Shown piece by piece: positions 1 to 6,530 of a DNA stretch of 6,665 bases. A program made the translations under genes and the position numbers. The stretch comes from an uncultured Bacilli bacterium. GTDB lineage: Bacteria; Bacillota_I; Bacilli_A; RF39; UBA660. Each line of letters begins with the position of its first letter. Within the stretch, counting starts at the first letter, position 1. The DNA is taken from contig CAJONL010000067.1 in assembly GCA_905235875.1 (NCBI GenBank), positions 1 through 6,665 on the forward strand, in the 5' to 3' direction. The notes below the pieces were generated by a model. That model was not told the DNA's origin. It worked only from the letters and a program-made list of their open reading frames with translations, and searched no databases.

Positions 1-14
1 CCTTTATTTTATAG

Positions 15-20
15 TATAAT
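15..20 (+). promoter_or_regulatory. Candidate -10 box of the dnaE promoter
   Basis: A perfect TATAAT hexamer lies 23 bases before the dnaE start codon. With the usual 17-base spacer, the -35 box would fall just outside the left edge, so only half of the promoter can be seen. Transcription would begin near position 27, leaving a leader of under 20 bases that contains little except the ribosome binding site. The genome is so AT-rich that isolated TATAAT matches are common, but the position is right. Confidence 0.55.
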
Positions 21-29
21 TAACTTATA

Positions 30-36
30 GGGAGGT
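30..36 (+). promoter_or_regulatory. Strong Shine-Dalgarno site of dnaE
   Basis: GGGAGGT matches the anti-Shine-Dalgarno sequence well and leaves 7 bases before the ATG at 44. This fixes the dnaE start even though the usual family N-terminus (F-V-H-L-x-V-H) is not conserved in the protein. Confidence 0.85.
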
Positions 37-43
37 AAAAATT

Positions 44-2926
44 ATGTATATACCAATGTTTATAAAAACAGATTATTCAATTCTTACCTCATTACTTAAA
101 ATAAATGATTTAATTCCATTTTTAAAAGAAAAAGGTATTACTACTATTGGTATAGTAGATGATAATCTTTCTTATGTCATGGAATATTATAATGAACTTA
201 AGAAAAATAATATTAAATTAATCCCTGGATTAGAATTATTTATCGAGGATAAACCTATATATTTATACGCTAAAAACTATGAAGGATATCAAAATTTATG
301 TTATATAACAAGTAATCCTATTACTATAGATAATATAAAAAATAATTCTTCTAATTTAATCATGGTTTTACCATATAAATCAAAAGATTTATATGATACT
401 TTTAATCTTCCTGATACATATTTAGCATTTACTGAATCAGATGAAATAGATTATAGTTTTAAAAATATATATTTAAATATTATTAGATGTCTATATAAGA
501 ATGATTTAGAATATTTAAAATATTTAGAACTAATAAAACAAGGTAAAACTATTAGTGAAGAAATAATTATTAATAATGATTATTATAAAGAAATAGAACT
601 TGATAAATCTATTTTAGATAATTATAAGGAAATAGATAGTTTATGTAATTTTGAAATAAAAAAGAATGATTTATTACCAAAATATGATTTTGTTGATGAT
701 GACTCTAAGAGTTATTTAGAAAAATTATGTAAAAAAGGATTAATGAAGCGATTTAATAATAAAGTTCCTATGAAATATGCAGATAGATTAATGATGCAAT
801 TAGATGTTATTAATTCTATGGGATTTAATGATTATTTTTTAGTAGTGTGGGATTATGTTAAATTTGCTAAAAAGAATAATATATTAGTAGGACCTGGTAG
901 AGGTTCTGCCGCAGGATCACTTGTTAGTTATTCTCTTGGAATAACAGATATAGATCCAATTAAATATGATTTATTATTTGAAAGATTTTTAAATAAAGAT
1001 AGAATTACTATGCCTGATATAGATACAGATTTTCCCGATGATAAAAGGGATGAAGTAATAGAATATGTAAAAAATAAATATGGTAAAGAAAACGTTTCTG
1101 GTATTATTACTTTTGGTACACTCGGAGGTAGAGCTATAGTAAGAGATGTTGGAAGAGTACTTAATTGTAATAGTAAATATATAGATATAATATGCAAAAA
1201 AATACCATTTAAAGGGACATTAAATGAGCTTAAAAATAGTGATAAAGAAATTAATCTATTAATAGAAAATGATTCTAAGTTAAAACAATTATATAATATA
1301 GTGAATATAATGGAAGGTGTAAAAAGACATACTAGTATTCATGCAGCAGGTATTGTGATAAGTAGAAAACCTTTAATAAATATTGTTCCAATTAAAAATA
1401 ATGAAGAAATTAATCTTACTGAATACACTATGGACTATTTGGAAGAACAAGGACTAATTAAAATGGATTTTCTTGGTATTAAAAATTTGAAAATAATTAG
1501 TAACATAATTTCAGATATTTATAAAAATACTGGTAAAAAGATTAATTTTTATAAAATTCCATTAGATGATAAGGACGTTATGGATTTATTTAAAAAAGGA
1601 GATACTACAGGTATATTTCAATTTGAATCAGCTAGTATGAGAAAGTTTTTAAAAGATTTAAAACCAGATAATTTTCTTGATTTATGTGATGCTATTGCAC
1701 TATTTAGACCTGGGCCATCTGGTTCTATTCCTTCATATATAAAACGAAAAGAAGGAAAAGAGAGGATAACTTATATTGATCCATCTATAGAAGATATTTT
1801 AAAACCTACTAAAGGAATAATTATTTATCAAGAACAAATAATGAAAATAGCTGAAAAATATGCAGGATATACATTATCAGAAGCGGATTTATTAAGACGT
1901 GCAATGAGTAAGAAAAAAGTGGATGTTTTAAAAAATGAACAGGATAGATTTATTAAAAAGTCTATAGAAAATGGTCATGATAAAGAAAAAGCTAAAAGCC
2001 TTTTTGATTTGATTTATAAATTTTCGGGTTATGGTTTCAATAAAAGTCATTCGGTATCATATTCTTTAGTATCTTATCGTATGGCCTATTTAAAAAAATA
2101 TTATCCTAAAGAATTTTTTTCAAATCTTTTAAGTGGTGTTATAGGAAGTGAAGAAAAAACTATTGAGTATTTAACTTTAGTAAAAAAACTTGGCATAAGA
2201 GTACTTCCTCCAGATATAAATAAATCTTTAAGTGATAAGTTTCTAGTAGAAAATAATACTATTATTTTTCCACTTTCAAGTATTCGTAATGTAGGAGCTT
2301 TGGTATCTAATTATATTATAGAAAAAAGAGGGGATGGATATAAAGATATATATGACTTTTTAAATCGTACTCTAGAAAAAACTAATAATAAAAGGATTTT
2401 AGAATCGCTTATTTATTCTCATAGTTTAGACAATTTTTATAATACAAAAACTTTAATTAATAATTTAGATAATATATTAAACTATGTTGAACTAACTAAA
2501 GATCTTGGGGACTCTTTAGAAAAACCTATTATAAATAAAGAAAAAGAATATGATATTGAAGATGTTCTTGAACATGAAAAAAGTGTATTTGGTACATATA
2601 TAACATCACATGTTACTGAAAAATATAAATTAAATAATAAAAATATAGTTAATTTAATAGATATAGAACGATATATAAATAAAAAAATAAATGTAATTGT
2701 ATTAATAGATAGAATAAAAGAGATTACTACAAAAAAAGGGGATGCTATGGCTTTTATTAATTCCTCAGATAATACGGGAAGTGTTAGTATTACTATGTTT
2801 CCTGAAAGTTATAAAAATTATAATAATATAAAAAGAAAAGATATAATTAAAGTATTTGGTAAAGTAGACAAAAGATATAGTGATTACAGTATTTTATGTG
2901 ATAAGATTGAAGTATTAAATAAATAG
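44..2926 (+). CDS. dnaE: DNA polymerase III alpha subunit, DnaE type, compact form
   Basis: Replicative C-family DNA polymerase; in Firmicutes DnaE extends RNA primers before PolC takes over. The 960-residue protein has, in order, a PHP domain (about 1-205), the polymerase core (about 215-700) with GPGRGSAAGS at 283-292, MPDIDTDF at 323-330 (catalytic Asp327 and Asp329) and the third catalytic Asp475 in KMDFLG, HAAG at 433-436, a helix-hairpin-helix region (about 730-800) and an OB fold (about 878-958). The whole core matches Bacillus subtilis DnaE closely. Differences: the PHP domain is shorter and has lost its metal-binding histidines (P4 and K8 where the family has His, and VDD where it has TDH/TDD); the protein stops right after the OB fold, whereas B. 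subtilis DnaE (about 1115 residues) continues for over 100 residues; and no QxxLF-like clamp motif is visible. The catalytic residues are intact, so it should be an active polymerase. It is first in line with yvcK-whiA. Confidence 0.97.
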   Translation: MYIPMFIKTDYSILTSLLKINDLIPFLKEKGITTIGIVDDNLSYVMEYYNELKKNNIKLIPGLELFIEDKPIYLYAKNYEGYQNLCYITSNPITIDNIKNNSSNLIMVLPYKSKDLYDTFNLPDTYLAFTESDEIDYSFKNIYLNIIRCLYKNDLEYLKYLELIKQGKTISEEIIINNDYYKEIELDKSILDNYKEIDSLCNFEIKKNDLLPKYDFVDDDSKSYLEKLCKKGLMKRFNNKVPMKYADRLMMQLDVINSMGFNDYFLVVWDYVKFAKKNNILVGPGRGSAAGSLVSYSLGITDIDPIKYDLLFERFLNKDRITMPDIDTDFPDDKRDEVIEYVKNKYGKENVSGIITFGTLGGRAIVRDVGRVLNCNSKYIDIICKKIPFKGTLNELKNSDKEINLLIENDSKLKQLYNIVNIMEGVKRHTSIHAAGIVISRKPLINIVPIKNNEEINLTEYTMDYLEEQGLIKMDFLGIKNLKIISNIISDIYKNTGKKINFYKIPLDDKDVMDLFKKGDTTGIFQFESASMRKFLKDLKPDNFLDLCDAIALFRPGPSGSIPSYIKRKEGKERITYIDPSIEDILKPTKGIIIYQEQIMKIAEKYAGYTLSEADLLRRAMSKKKVDVLKNEQDRFIKKSIENGHDKEKAKSLFDLIYKFSGYGFNKSHSVSYSLVSYRMAYLKKYYPKEFFSNLLSGVIGSEEKTIEYLTLVKKLGIRVLPPDINKSLSDKFLVENNTIIFPLSSIRNVGALVSNYIIEKRGDGYKDIYDFLNRTLEKTNNKRILESLIYSHSLDNFYNTKTLINNLDNILNYVELTKDLGDSLEKPIINKEKEYDIEDVLEHEKSVFGTYITSHVTEKYKLNNKNIVNLIDIERYINKKINVIVLIDRIKEITTKKGDAMAFINSSDNTGSVSITMFPESYKNYNNIKRKDIIKVFGKVDKRYSDYSILCDKIEVLNK

Positions 2927-2935
2927 TTATATAAT
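2907..2935 (+). promoter_or_regulatory. Candidate internal promoter for yvcK-whiA
   Basis: TTGAAG at 2907-2912 and a perfect TATAAT at 2930-2935 are separated by exactly 17 bases. The -35 box lies inside the last codons of dnaE and the -10 box just after its TAG stop. Transcription would begin near 2942, about 20 bases before the yvcK ATG. No terminator separates dnaE from yvcK, so read-through from dnaE is also likely. The -35 box is only a 4/6 match and the background is AT-rich, so this is a prediction. Confidence 0.5.
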
Positions 2936-2953
2936 AATTTATATAAATAGAGT

Positions 2954-2959
2954 GGTGAT
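2954..2959 (+). promoter_or_regulatory. Ribosome binding site that sets the yvcK start
   Basis: GGTGAT matches the 3' part of the AAGGAGGTGAT consensus and sits 4 bases before the ATG at 2964. The in-frame GTG codons at 2952 and 2955 fall within or next to this site and are therefore unlikely to be the true start; the ATG also gives the usual family N-terminus, MKKILIFGGGTG. Confidence 0.7.
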
Positions 2960-2963
2960 TGAA

Positions 2964-3911
2964 ATGAAAAAAATATTAATATTTGGTGGTGGAACTGGTA
3001 TAAGTTTTCTTCTTCGAGGACTTAAAGATTTCCCTGTAGAAATAACATCTGTTATTACTGTAGCTGATAATGGTTCTTCTACTGGTAAACTCCGTAAAGA
3101 ATTTGATATGCCTGCGATGGGAGACATAAGAAAAGTACTTACAAATTTAAGTAATATTGATAAAAGTGTTAAAGATTTAATGGAGTATCGTTTTGATACA
3201 TATACAGATTTAGATGGACATCCTGTAGGTAACCTTCTTTTAGTGTCTACTTATAATATGACAGGTAGCTTAAAGAAAAGTATTGAAGTATTACGTGGTG
3301 TTTTAAATGTAAAACATAAAGTGTTTCCTTTAAGTGAAGATAATGTTACTTTAAAGGCAAAAACTGTTGATGGTGATATTATATATGGTGAAGAATCTAT
3401 AGGGAAAGAAAAAAGAGAAATAAGAAAACTATACTATGATAAAAATATACATATAGATAAAGAAGTATTAGATGAAATAAAAATGGCTGATTTGATTATC
3501 TTTAGTATAGGTAGTTTATATACTAGTATAATACCTAATTTACTTTCTAAAGACATAATAAAAGAAATAGATAAATCTAAAGCTAAACTTCTTTATACAT
3601 GTAATGCAGTATGTCAAACATGTGAAACTGAAGGGTATAAAGTATCAGATCATATAAAGGAGTTAAATAAATATTTGGGTAAGAGAAAAATAGATAGTGT
3701 AATCGCTTCGAATAGTAAGTTACCCAAAGATGTGTTAGATAAATATTTAAATGAAGAAATGAAAAAACTGGTTAAGATAGATAAAAAAGAAATTGAAAAA
3801 TATAATTGTGAACTAATAGAAAGAGATATTTTAAAAATAGAAGATGGATTAATTAGACATGATAGTTTAAAACTTGCAACAGAAATATTTTATTATTTAA
3901 TGAGGGATTAA
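2964..3911 (+). CDS. yvcK: YvcK/MgfK family gluconeogenesis and cell-wall factor (CofD-like)
   Basis: YvcK proteins bind UDP-sugars such as UDP-GlcNAc and in B. subtilis are needed for growth on gluconeogenic carbon sources and for normal cell-wall synthesis; they share the fold of the 2-phospho-lactate transferase CofD but no transferase reaction is established for them. The protein has 315 residues, close to the 317 of B. subtilis. Visible motifs are the nucleotide-binding FGGGTG (7-12), VADNGSSTG (33-41), GDIRKVL shortly after, GHPVGNLLL (85-93) and GSLYTSIIPNLL (from 183). Two loops differ from the family as I recall it: S-I-G-S at 181-184 where G-P-G-S is usual, and CNAVCQTCET (213-222) where a TQPGET-like loop is usual, giving a CX3CX2C cysteine motif. 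The ATG at 2964 is preferred over the GTG at 2952. whiA follows one base after the stop, the usual partner order, but rapZ, normally just upstream, is replaced by dnaE. Confidence 0.93.
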   Translation: MKKILIFGGGTGISFLLRGLKDFPVEITSVITVADNGSSTGKLRKEFDMPAMGDIRKVLTNLSNIDKSVKDLMEYRFDTYTDLDGHPVGNLLLVSTYNMTGSLKKSIEVLRGVLNVKHKVFPLSEDNVTLKAKTVDGDIIYGEESIGKEKREIRKLYYDKNIHIDKEVLDEIKMADLIIFSIGSLYTSIIPNLLSKDIIKEIDKSKAKLLYTCNAVCQTCETEGYKVSDHIKELNKYLGKRKIDSVIASNSKLPKDVLDKYLNEEMKKLVKIDKKEIEKYNCELIERDILKIEDGLIRHDSLKLATEIFYYLMRD

Positions 3912-3912
3912 T

Positions 3913-4812
3913 ATGTCATTTACTACTAATATAAAAAATGAAATATGTTTAAATAATTATAGTGATAATGAAAACTATTATCTTTTATGTGGTTTTTTAA
4001 GAAATAACATAGAAATAGATAAAGATAGTATTAAAGTTCTTTCAGAAAATCCAAAAGTAATAAAAAAGATATTTGTCGTGTTAAAAGAATTTACTAGTGA
4101 AATAGAAATAATAAAAGGCAAAAGTAATAATTTTAATAAGAAAAGTTATTATAATATCATAATTAAAGATAGATTATCATTTATAATTGATAAATTTTAT
4201 ATAGGTAAAAATATAATATTAAAGAACGAGGAAGATAAAAGAGCATATTTAAGAGGAGTATTTCTTTCGTGCGGAAGTATAAATGATCCTAAGAAAAGTG
4301 GCTATCATTTAGAGTTTTTAACAGATACTAAAGAAGAAGGATTGTTTATAAAAGAGTTAATGAATGACTTTTATATAAATGCTAAATTAATACCTAGGGA
4401 TAAAGGATATATGACTTATGTAAAAGAAGCGGAAAAAATAGGAGATTTTTTAAGAATTATAAGTGCTTCAAATGGAGTTCTTTACTATGAAGATATTAGA
4501 ATTTATAGGGATCATAAAAATATGACTAATAGGCTTAATAATTGTGAACAAGCTAATGTTGATAAAATAATAAAAACTAATAATAAACAGCTAGAGGATA
4601 TAAAAGTAATAAGGGACAATAAGAAAATAGATTTATTAAGTGATAAAATAAAGGAAGCAATAATATATAGAGAAAAGTATCCTGAAACATCACTTAATGA
4701 ACTAAGTTATATAATTTCAGAGGAAACAGGTAATAAAATAACTAAAAGTGGTTTAAATCATAGATTTAGAAAATTAAATGAAATAGCAAATAAATATAGA
4801 AATAGTAATTGA
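3913..4812 (+). CDS. whiA: WhiA family DNA-binding regulator
   Basis: WhiA is a conserved Gram-positive protein: a sporulation transcription factor in Streptomyces, and in B. subtilis a nucleoid-associated protein that affects cell division and chromosome segregation. The 299-residue product (B. subtilis: about 316) begins MSFTTNIKNEI, the typical WhiA start, followed by a shortened N-terminal domain, a LAGLIDADG-like domain with RAYLRGVFLSCGS at 110-122 and YHLEF shortly after, the conserved NRLNNCEQAN at 206-215, and a C-terminal helix-turn-helix domain (about 220-295) ending in TKSGLNHRFRKL at 277-288. WhiA proteins lack homing-endonuclease activity, so this is not a mobile intron or intein element. 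The start is ATG at 3913, one base after the yvcK stop; GAGGGAT at 3902-3908, inside the end of yvcK, acts as the ribosome binding site, so translation is probably coupled. The stop is TGA. Confidence 0.95.
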   Translation: MSFTTNIKNEICLNNYSDNENYYLLCGFLRNNIEIDKDSIKVLSENPKVIKKIFVVLKEFTSEIEIIKGKSNNFNKKSYYNIIIKDRLSFIIDKFYIGKNIILKNEEDKRAYLRGVFLSCGSINDPKKSGYHLEFLTDTKEEGLFIKELMNDFYINAKLIPRDKGYMTYVKEAEKIGDFLRIISASNGVLYYEDIRIYRDHKNMTNRLNNCEQANVDKIIKTNNKQLEDIKVIRDNKKIDLLSDKIKEAIIYREKYPETSLNELSYIISEETGNKITKSGLNHRFRKLNEIANKYRNSN

Positions 4813-4887
4813 AGGTAATAAAATTGAGAGTATATAAATATTAGAATAGAAAATAAATGGGGAATGTATTGATTATTATTAGTGCTT
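4813..4887. other. Intergenic segment between whiA and its terminator
   Basis: These 75 bases form the 3' untranslated region of the whiA transcript. I see no conserved coding sequence, no good hairpin and no convincing promoter. The only open frames are a 6-codon TTG frame at 4824 and a 10-codon ATG frame at 4857-4889 with no ribosome binding site. In other Firmicutes an HPr-like gene (crh or ptsH) often follows whiA; no trace of it can be read here. Confidence 0.5.
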
Positions 4888-4926
4888 AAATAGAAGACTT
4901 AAGGTAGTCTTCTATTTTTCTTTTTT
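4888..4926 (+). terminator. Intrinsic terminator after whiA
   Basis: AAATAGAAGACT (4888-4899) pairs perfectly with AGTCTTCTATTT (4906-4917) across a 6-base TAAGGT loop, giving a 12-bp stem. The 3' arm runs into TTTTTCTTTTTT (4915-4926), the uridine tract of a Rho-independent terminator. It ends the dnaE-yvcK-whiA transcription unit about 75 bases after the whiA stop and insulates yqeG from it. Confidence 0.9.
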
Positions 4927-4929
4927 ATG

Positions 4930-4938
4930 TGATAAAAT
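4930..4938 (+). promoter_or_regulatory. Candidate extended -10 promoter of yqeG-yqeH
   Basis: TGATAAAAT reads as TG-N-TAAAAT, an extended -10 element with a 5/6 hexamer. The bases 17 upstream (TTCTAT) are a poor -35 box, which extended -10 promoters can tolerate, and they lie inside the terminator stem. Transcription would start near 4945, almost on the ribosome binding site GGGAGGT (4947-4953), so the leader would be extremely short. Confidence 0.5.
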
Positions 4939-4957
4939 AATATTATGGGAGGTAATT

Positions 4958-5467
4958 ATGAATAAATTTAAACCTGACATGTATGTTAAAGATATATTAA
5001 GTATTAATTATGACAAATTAAAAAAGTCTGGTATTAAAGTTCTTTTATATGATTTTGATAATACTATTATTGCTCATAAAGTATATGAGGTTGATAAAAA
5101 ATATGTTGATTTAATTAATAAACTAAAAAAAGATTTTGATATATATATTATTTCTAATAGTTTTAATTATAAAAAACTTGCTAAAATCTCTTCTATACTT
5201 GGTATTAAATATGTTGCTCGTAGCCTTAAACCATTGAAACATGGGTTTAAGAAATTAAAGTTTGATCTTGATATAGATAATAAAAGTATATGTATGATCG
5301 GAGATCAAATTCTTACTGATGTATATGGTTCTAAAAGAATGGATTTTTATAGTATCTTAATTGATCCTATCACCAGGGATAATGAGATAATATTTACTAG
5401 ATTTAATCGAAGGATTGAAGAATCTATTTTAAAAAAATATATAAAACGAGGTGATTTTTATGAGTAA
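4958..5467 (+). CDS. yqeG: YqeG family HAD (class IIIA) phosphatase
   Basis: A haloacid dehalogenase superfamily phosphatase related to yeast mitochondrial Gep4, which dephosphorylates phosphatidylglycerophosphate; a role in phosphatidylglycerol synthesis at the membrane is therefore a reasonable inference, not proven by the sequence. At 169 residues it matches the usual length (about 172 in B. subtilis). All four HAD motifs are present: DFDNT at 32-36 (nucleophile Asp32, acid/base Asp34), SNS at 66-68, Lys91 in SLKP, and GDQILTD at 115-121 (Asp116, Asp121). The N-terminus with KPDMYVKDILSINYDKLKKSGIK is typical of YqeG, and there is no signal peptide or membrane segment. The start is ATG at 4958 with a strong GGGAGGT site. 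Its last codons overlap the start of yqeH, the same pairing as in the B. subtilis yqeG-yqeH operon. Confidence 0.93.
   Translation: MNKFKPDMYVKDILSINYDKLKKSGIKVLLYDFDNTIIAHKVYEVDKKYVDLINKLKKDFDIYIISNSFNYKKLAKISSILGIKYVARSLKPLKHGFKKLKFDLDIDNKSICMIGDQILTDVYGSKRMDFYSILIDPITRDNEIIFTRFNRRIEESILKKYIKRGDFYE
5448..5454 (+). promoter_or_regulatory. Ribosome binding site that sets the yqeH start
   Basis: GAGGTGA is a strong Shine-Dalgarno sequence placed 5 bases before the ATG at 5460. The longer frame from the GTG at 5451 would start inside this site, so the ATG at 5460 is the better start; it gives MSKCSGCG, placing the zinc-binding cysteines at the N-terminus as usual in YqeH. Confidence 0.85.
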
Positions 5468-6461
5468 ATGCTCTGGATGTGGAGTTGTACTTCAAATTGA
5501 AGATGAAACTAAAGAAGGATATACTACTTCACTTTCTAATTCATTATGTAGAAGATGTTTTAGGTTAAAACATTATGGAGAGTATGAATTTACTACTAAA
5601 TCAATTGATGATTTTAAAAAGATTACTGTTGAAATAGGAAAGAAAAGATCTTTAGTTTTATATGTGGTAGATATTTTATCTATTCCTGAAGATATATTAG
5701 ATATTAGAAACTATTTGGTTAATAATGATATTATCTTAGTTTTAAACAAAAAAGATATAATGCCTAAATCAGTTACTGATGAAAAAATATTGTCTTATTT
5801 TGATACTATTGGAGAAGAAGCTTTTACTGATAAAATAGTTATTAGTTCTAAGACTGGATATAATATTGATAAATTAATTAAATTAATAAAAAAATATCGT
5901 AAATATAAAGATTTATATGTAGTAGGAGCTTCCAATGCTGGTAAAAGTACTTTAATAAATAAATTAATTGAGTTCTATAAAGTTGATAAAAAAATGATTA
6001 CTATTTCAAATATGCCTAATACTACTCTTGAAGAAATAAAAATACCTGTTAAAGATTTTAATATTATAGATACTCCAGGCGTTGTAAATGATTTAAGTAT
6101 ATTAAATAGACTTAATGCTGAAATGCTTAAAAAAATAGATATTAAGAAGACTATAAAGCCTAAAACTTATCAAATAAAAAAAGGTAGTGCCATTATTGTA
6201 GAGGACTTTTTAAGAATAGATTATGAAGAAGGAGATAAGAATAGTTTTACACTTTTTATGTCTAATAGTTTAAAAATAAAAAGAATTAATGGTAAAAAAC
6301 ATGAAGATTTAAAAGAATTAGGGTTTAAAGAAATATACCTAGGATATCATGAAGATATTGTAATACCTGGTCTTGGTTTTATAAAAACTACTTTAAAAGG
6401 TAAAGTTACTATATATATAGATAAAGATGCTTTAGTTTATAAAAGAAAATCATTAATATAA
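5460..6461 (+). CDS. yqeH: Ribosome biogenesis GTPase YqeH (circularly permuted)
   Basis: YqeH is a GTPase needed for assembly of the 30S ribosomal subunit; in B. subtilis its depletion lowers 16S rRNA and 70S ribosomes. The 333-residue protein starts with a four-cysteine zinc finger (C4, C7, C30, C33), then shows the GTPase motifs in permuted order: G4 NKKD at 96-99, G5 SSK at 129-131, G1 GASNAGKS at 156-163, G2 Thr188/Thr189 in PNTT, and G3 DTPG at 204-207. The C-terminal domain ends with DIVIPGLGF and the final KSLI typical of the family, so the gene is complete although shorter than the B. subtilis protein (about 366). The start overlaps the last 8 bases of yqeG, suggesting translational coupling. 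In Bacillus the next genes are aroE, yhbY and nadD; here the following gene is an unrelated membrane protein. No clear terminator follows. Confidence 0.96.
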   Translation: MSKCSGCGVVLQIEDETKEGYTTSLSNSLCRRCFRLKHYGEYEFTTKSIDDFKKITVEIGKKRSLVLYVVDILSIPEDILDIRNYLVNNDIILVLNKKDIMPKSVTDEKILSYFDTIGEEAFTDKIVISSKTGYNIDKLIKLIKKYRKYKDLYVVGASNAGKSTLINKLIEFYKVDKKMITISNMPNTTLEEIKIPVKDFNIIDTPGVVNDLSILNRLNAEMLKKIDIKKTIKPKTYQIKKGSAIIVEDFLRIDYEEGDKNSFTLFMSNSLKIKRINGKKHEDLKELGFKEIYLGYHEDIVIPGLGFIKTTLKGKVTIYIDKDALVYKRKSLI

Positions 6462-6475
6462 TATTTTAAAAAAAC

Positions 6476-6504
6476 TTGAAAAATATCAGTACTTGTTATA
6501 TATT
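6476..6504 (+). promoter_or_regulatory. Candidate promoter of the 6531 gene
   Basis: TTGAAA at 6476-6481 and TATATT at 6499-6504 are 17 bases apart. A second reading gives an extended -10, TG-T-TATATA, at 6494-6502. Transcription would start near 6511, leaving about 20 bases before the ATG at 6531. The match is fair but the region is nearly all A and T, so chance matches are likely. Confidence 0.45.
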
Positions 6505-6530
6505 TATAGTAAAGAAATGGAAATATATTT

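Noticed and set aside
928..1197. 89-codon open frame on the minus strand
   Set aside because: It lies wholly opposite the conserved polymerase core of dnaE, has no recognisable domain, and is expected by chance in such a sequence.
2939..3127. 62-codon open frame on the minus strand
   Set aside because: It is antisense to the conserved N-terminus and ribosome binding site of yvcK, and its product resembles no known protein.
4240..4520. LAGLIDADG-like domain suggesting a homing endonuclease or intron remnant
   Set aside because: The flanking WhiA-specific motifs and HTH domain and the yvcK neighbour show this is WhiA, whose LAGLIDADG-like domain is not a nuclease.
4810..4812. TGA as a possible Trp codon (Mycoplasma code)
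   Set aside because: Reading through would add only two codons before TAA, no TGA occurs inside the conserved genes, and TGG is used for the Trp residues seen.
4857..4889. Tiny 10-codon frame (MGNVLIIISA) ending at the terminator stem, resembling a leader peptide
   Set aside because: It has no ribosome binding site and no run of regulatory codons, and no alternative anti-terminator hairpin is visible; chance is the simpler explanation.
5451..5459. GTG start for yqeH giving three extra residues
   Set aside because: The GTG is inside the Shine-Dalgarno sequence GAGGTGA of the ATG at 5460.
6461..6486. Possible hairpin after yqeH (ATATTTT pairing with AAAATAT)
   Set aside because: The stem is 7 A-T pairs with a 12-base loop and no T-tract follows, so it is too weak to be called a terminator.
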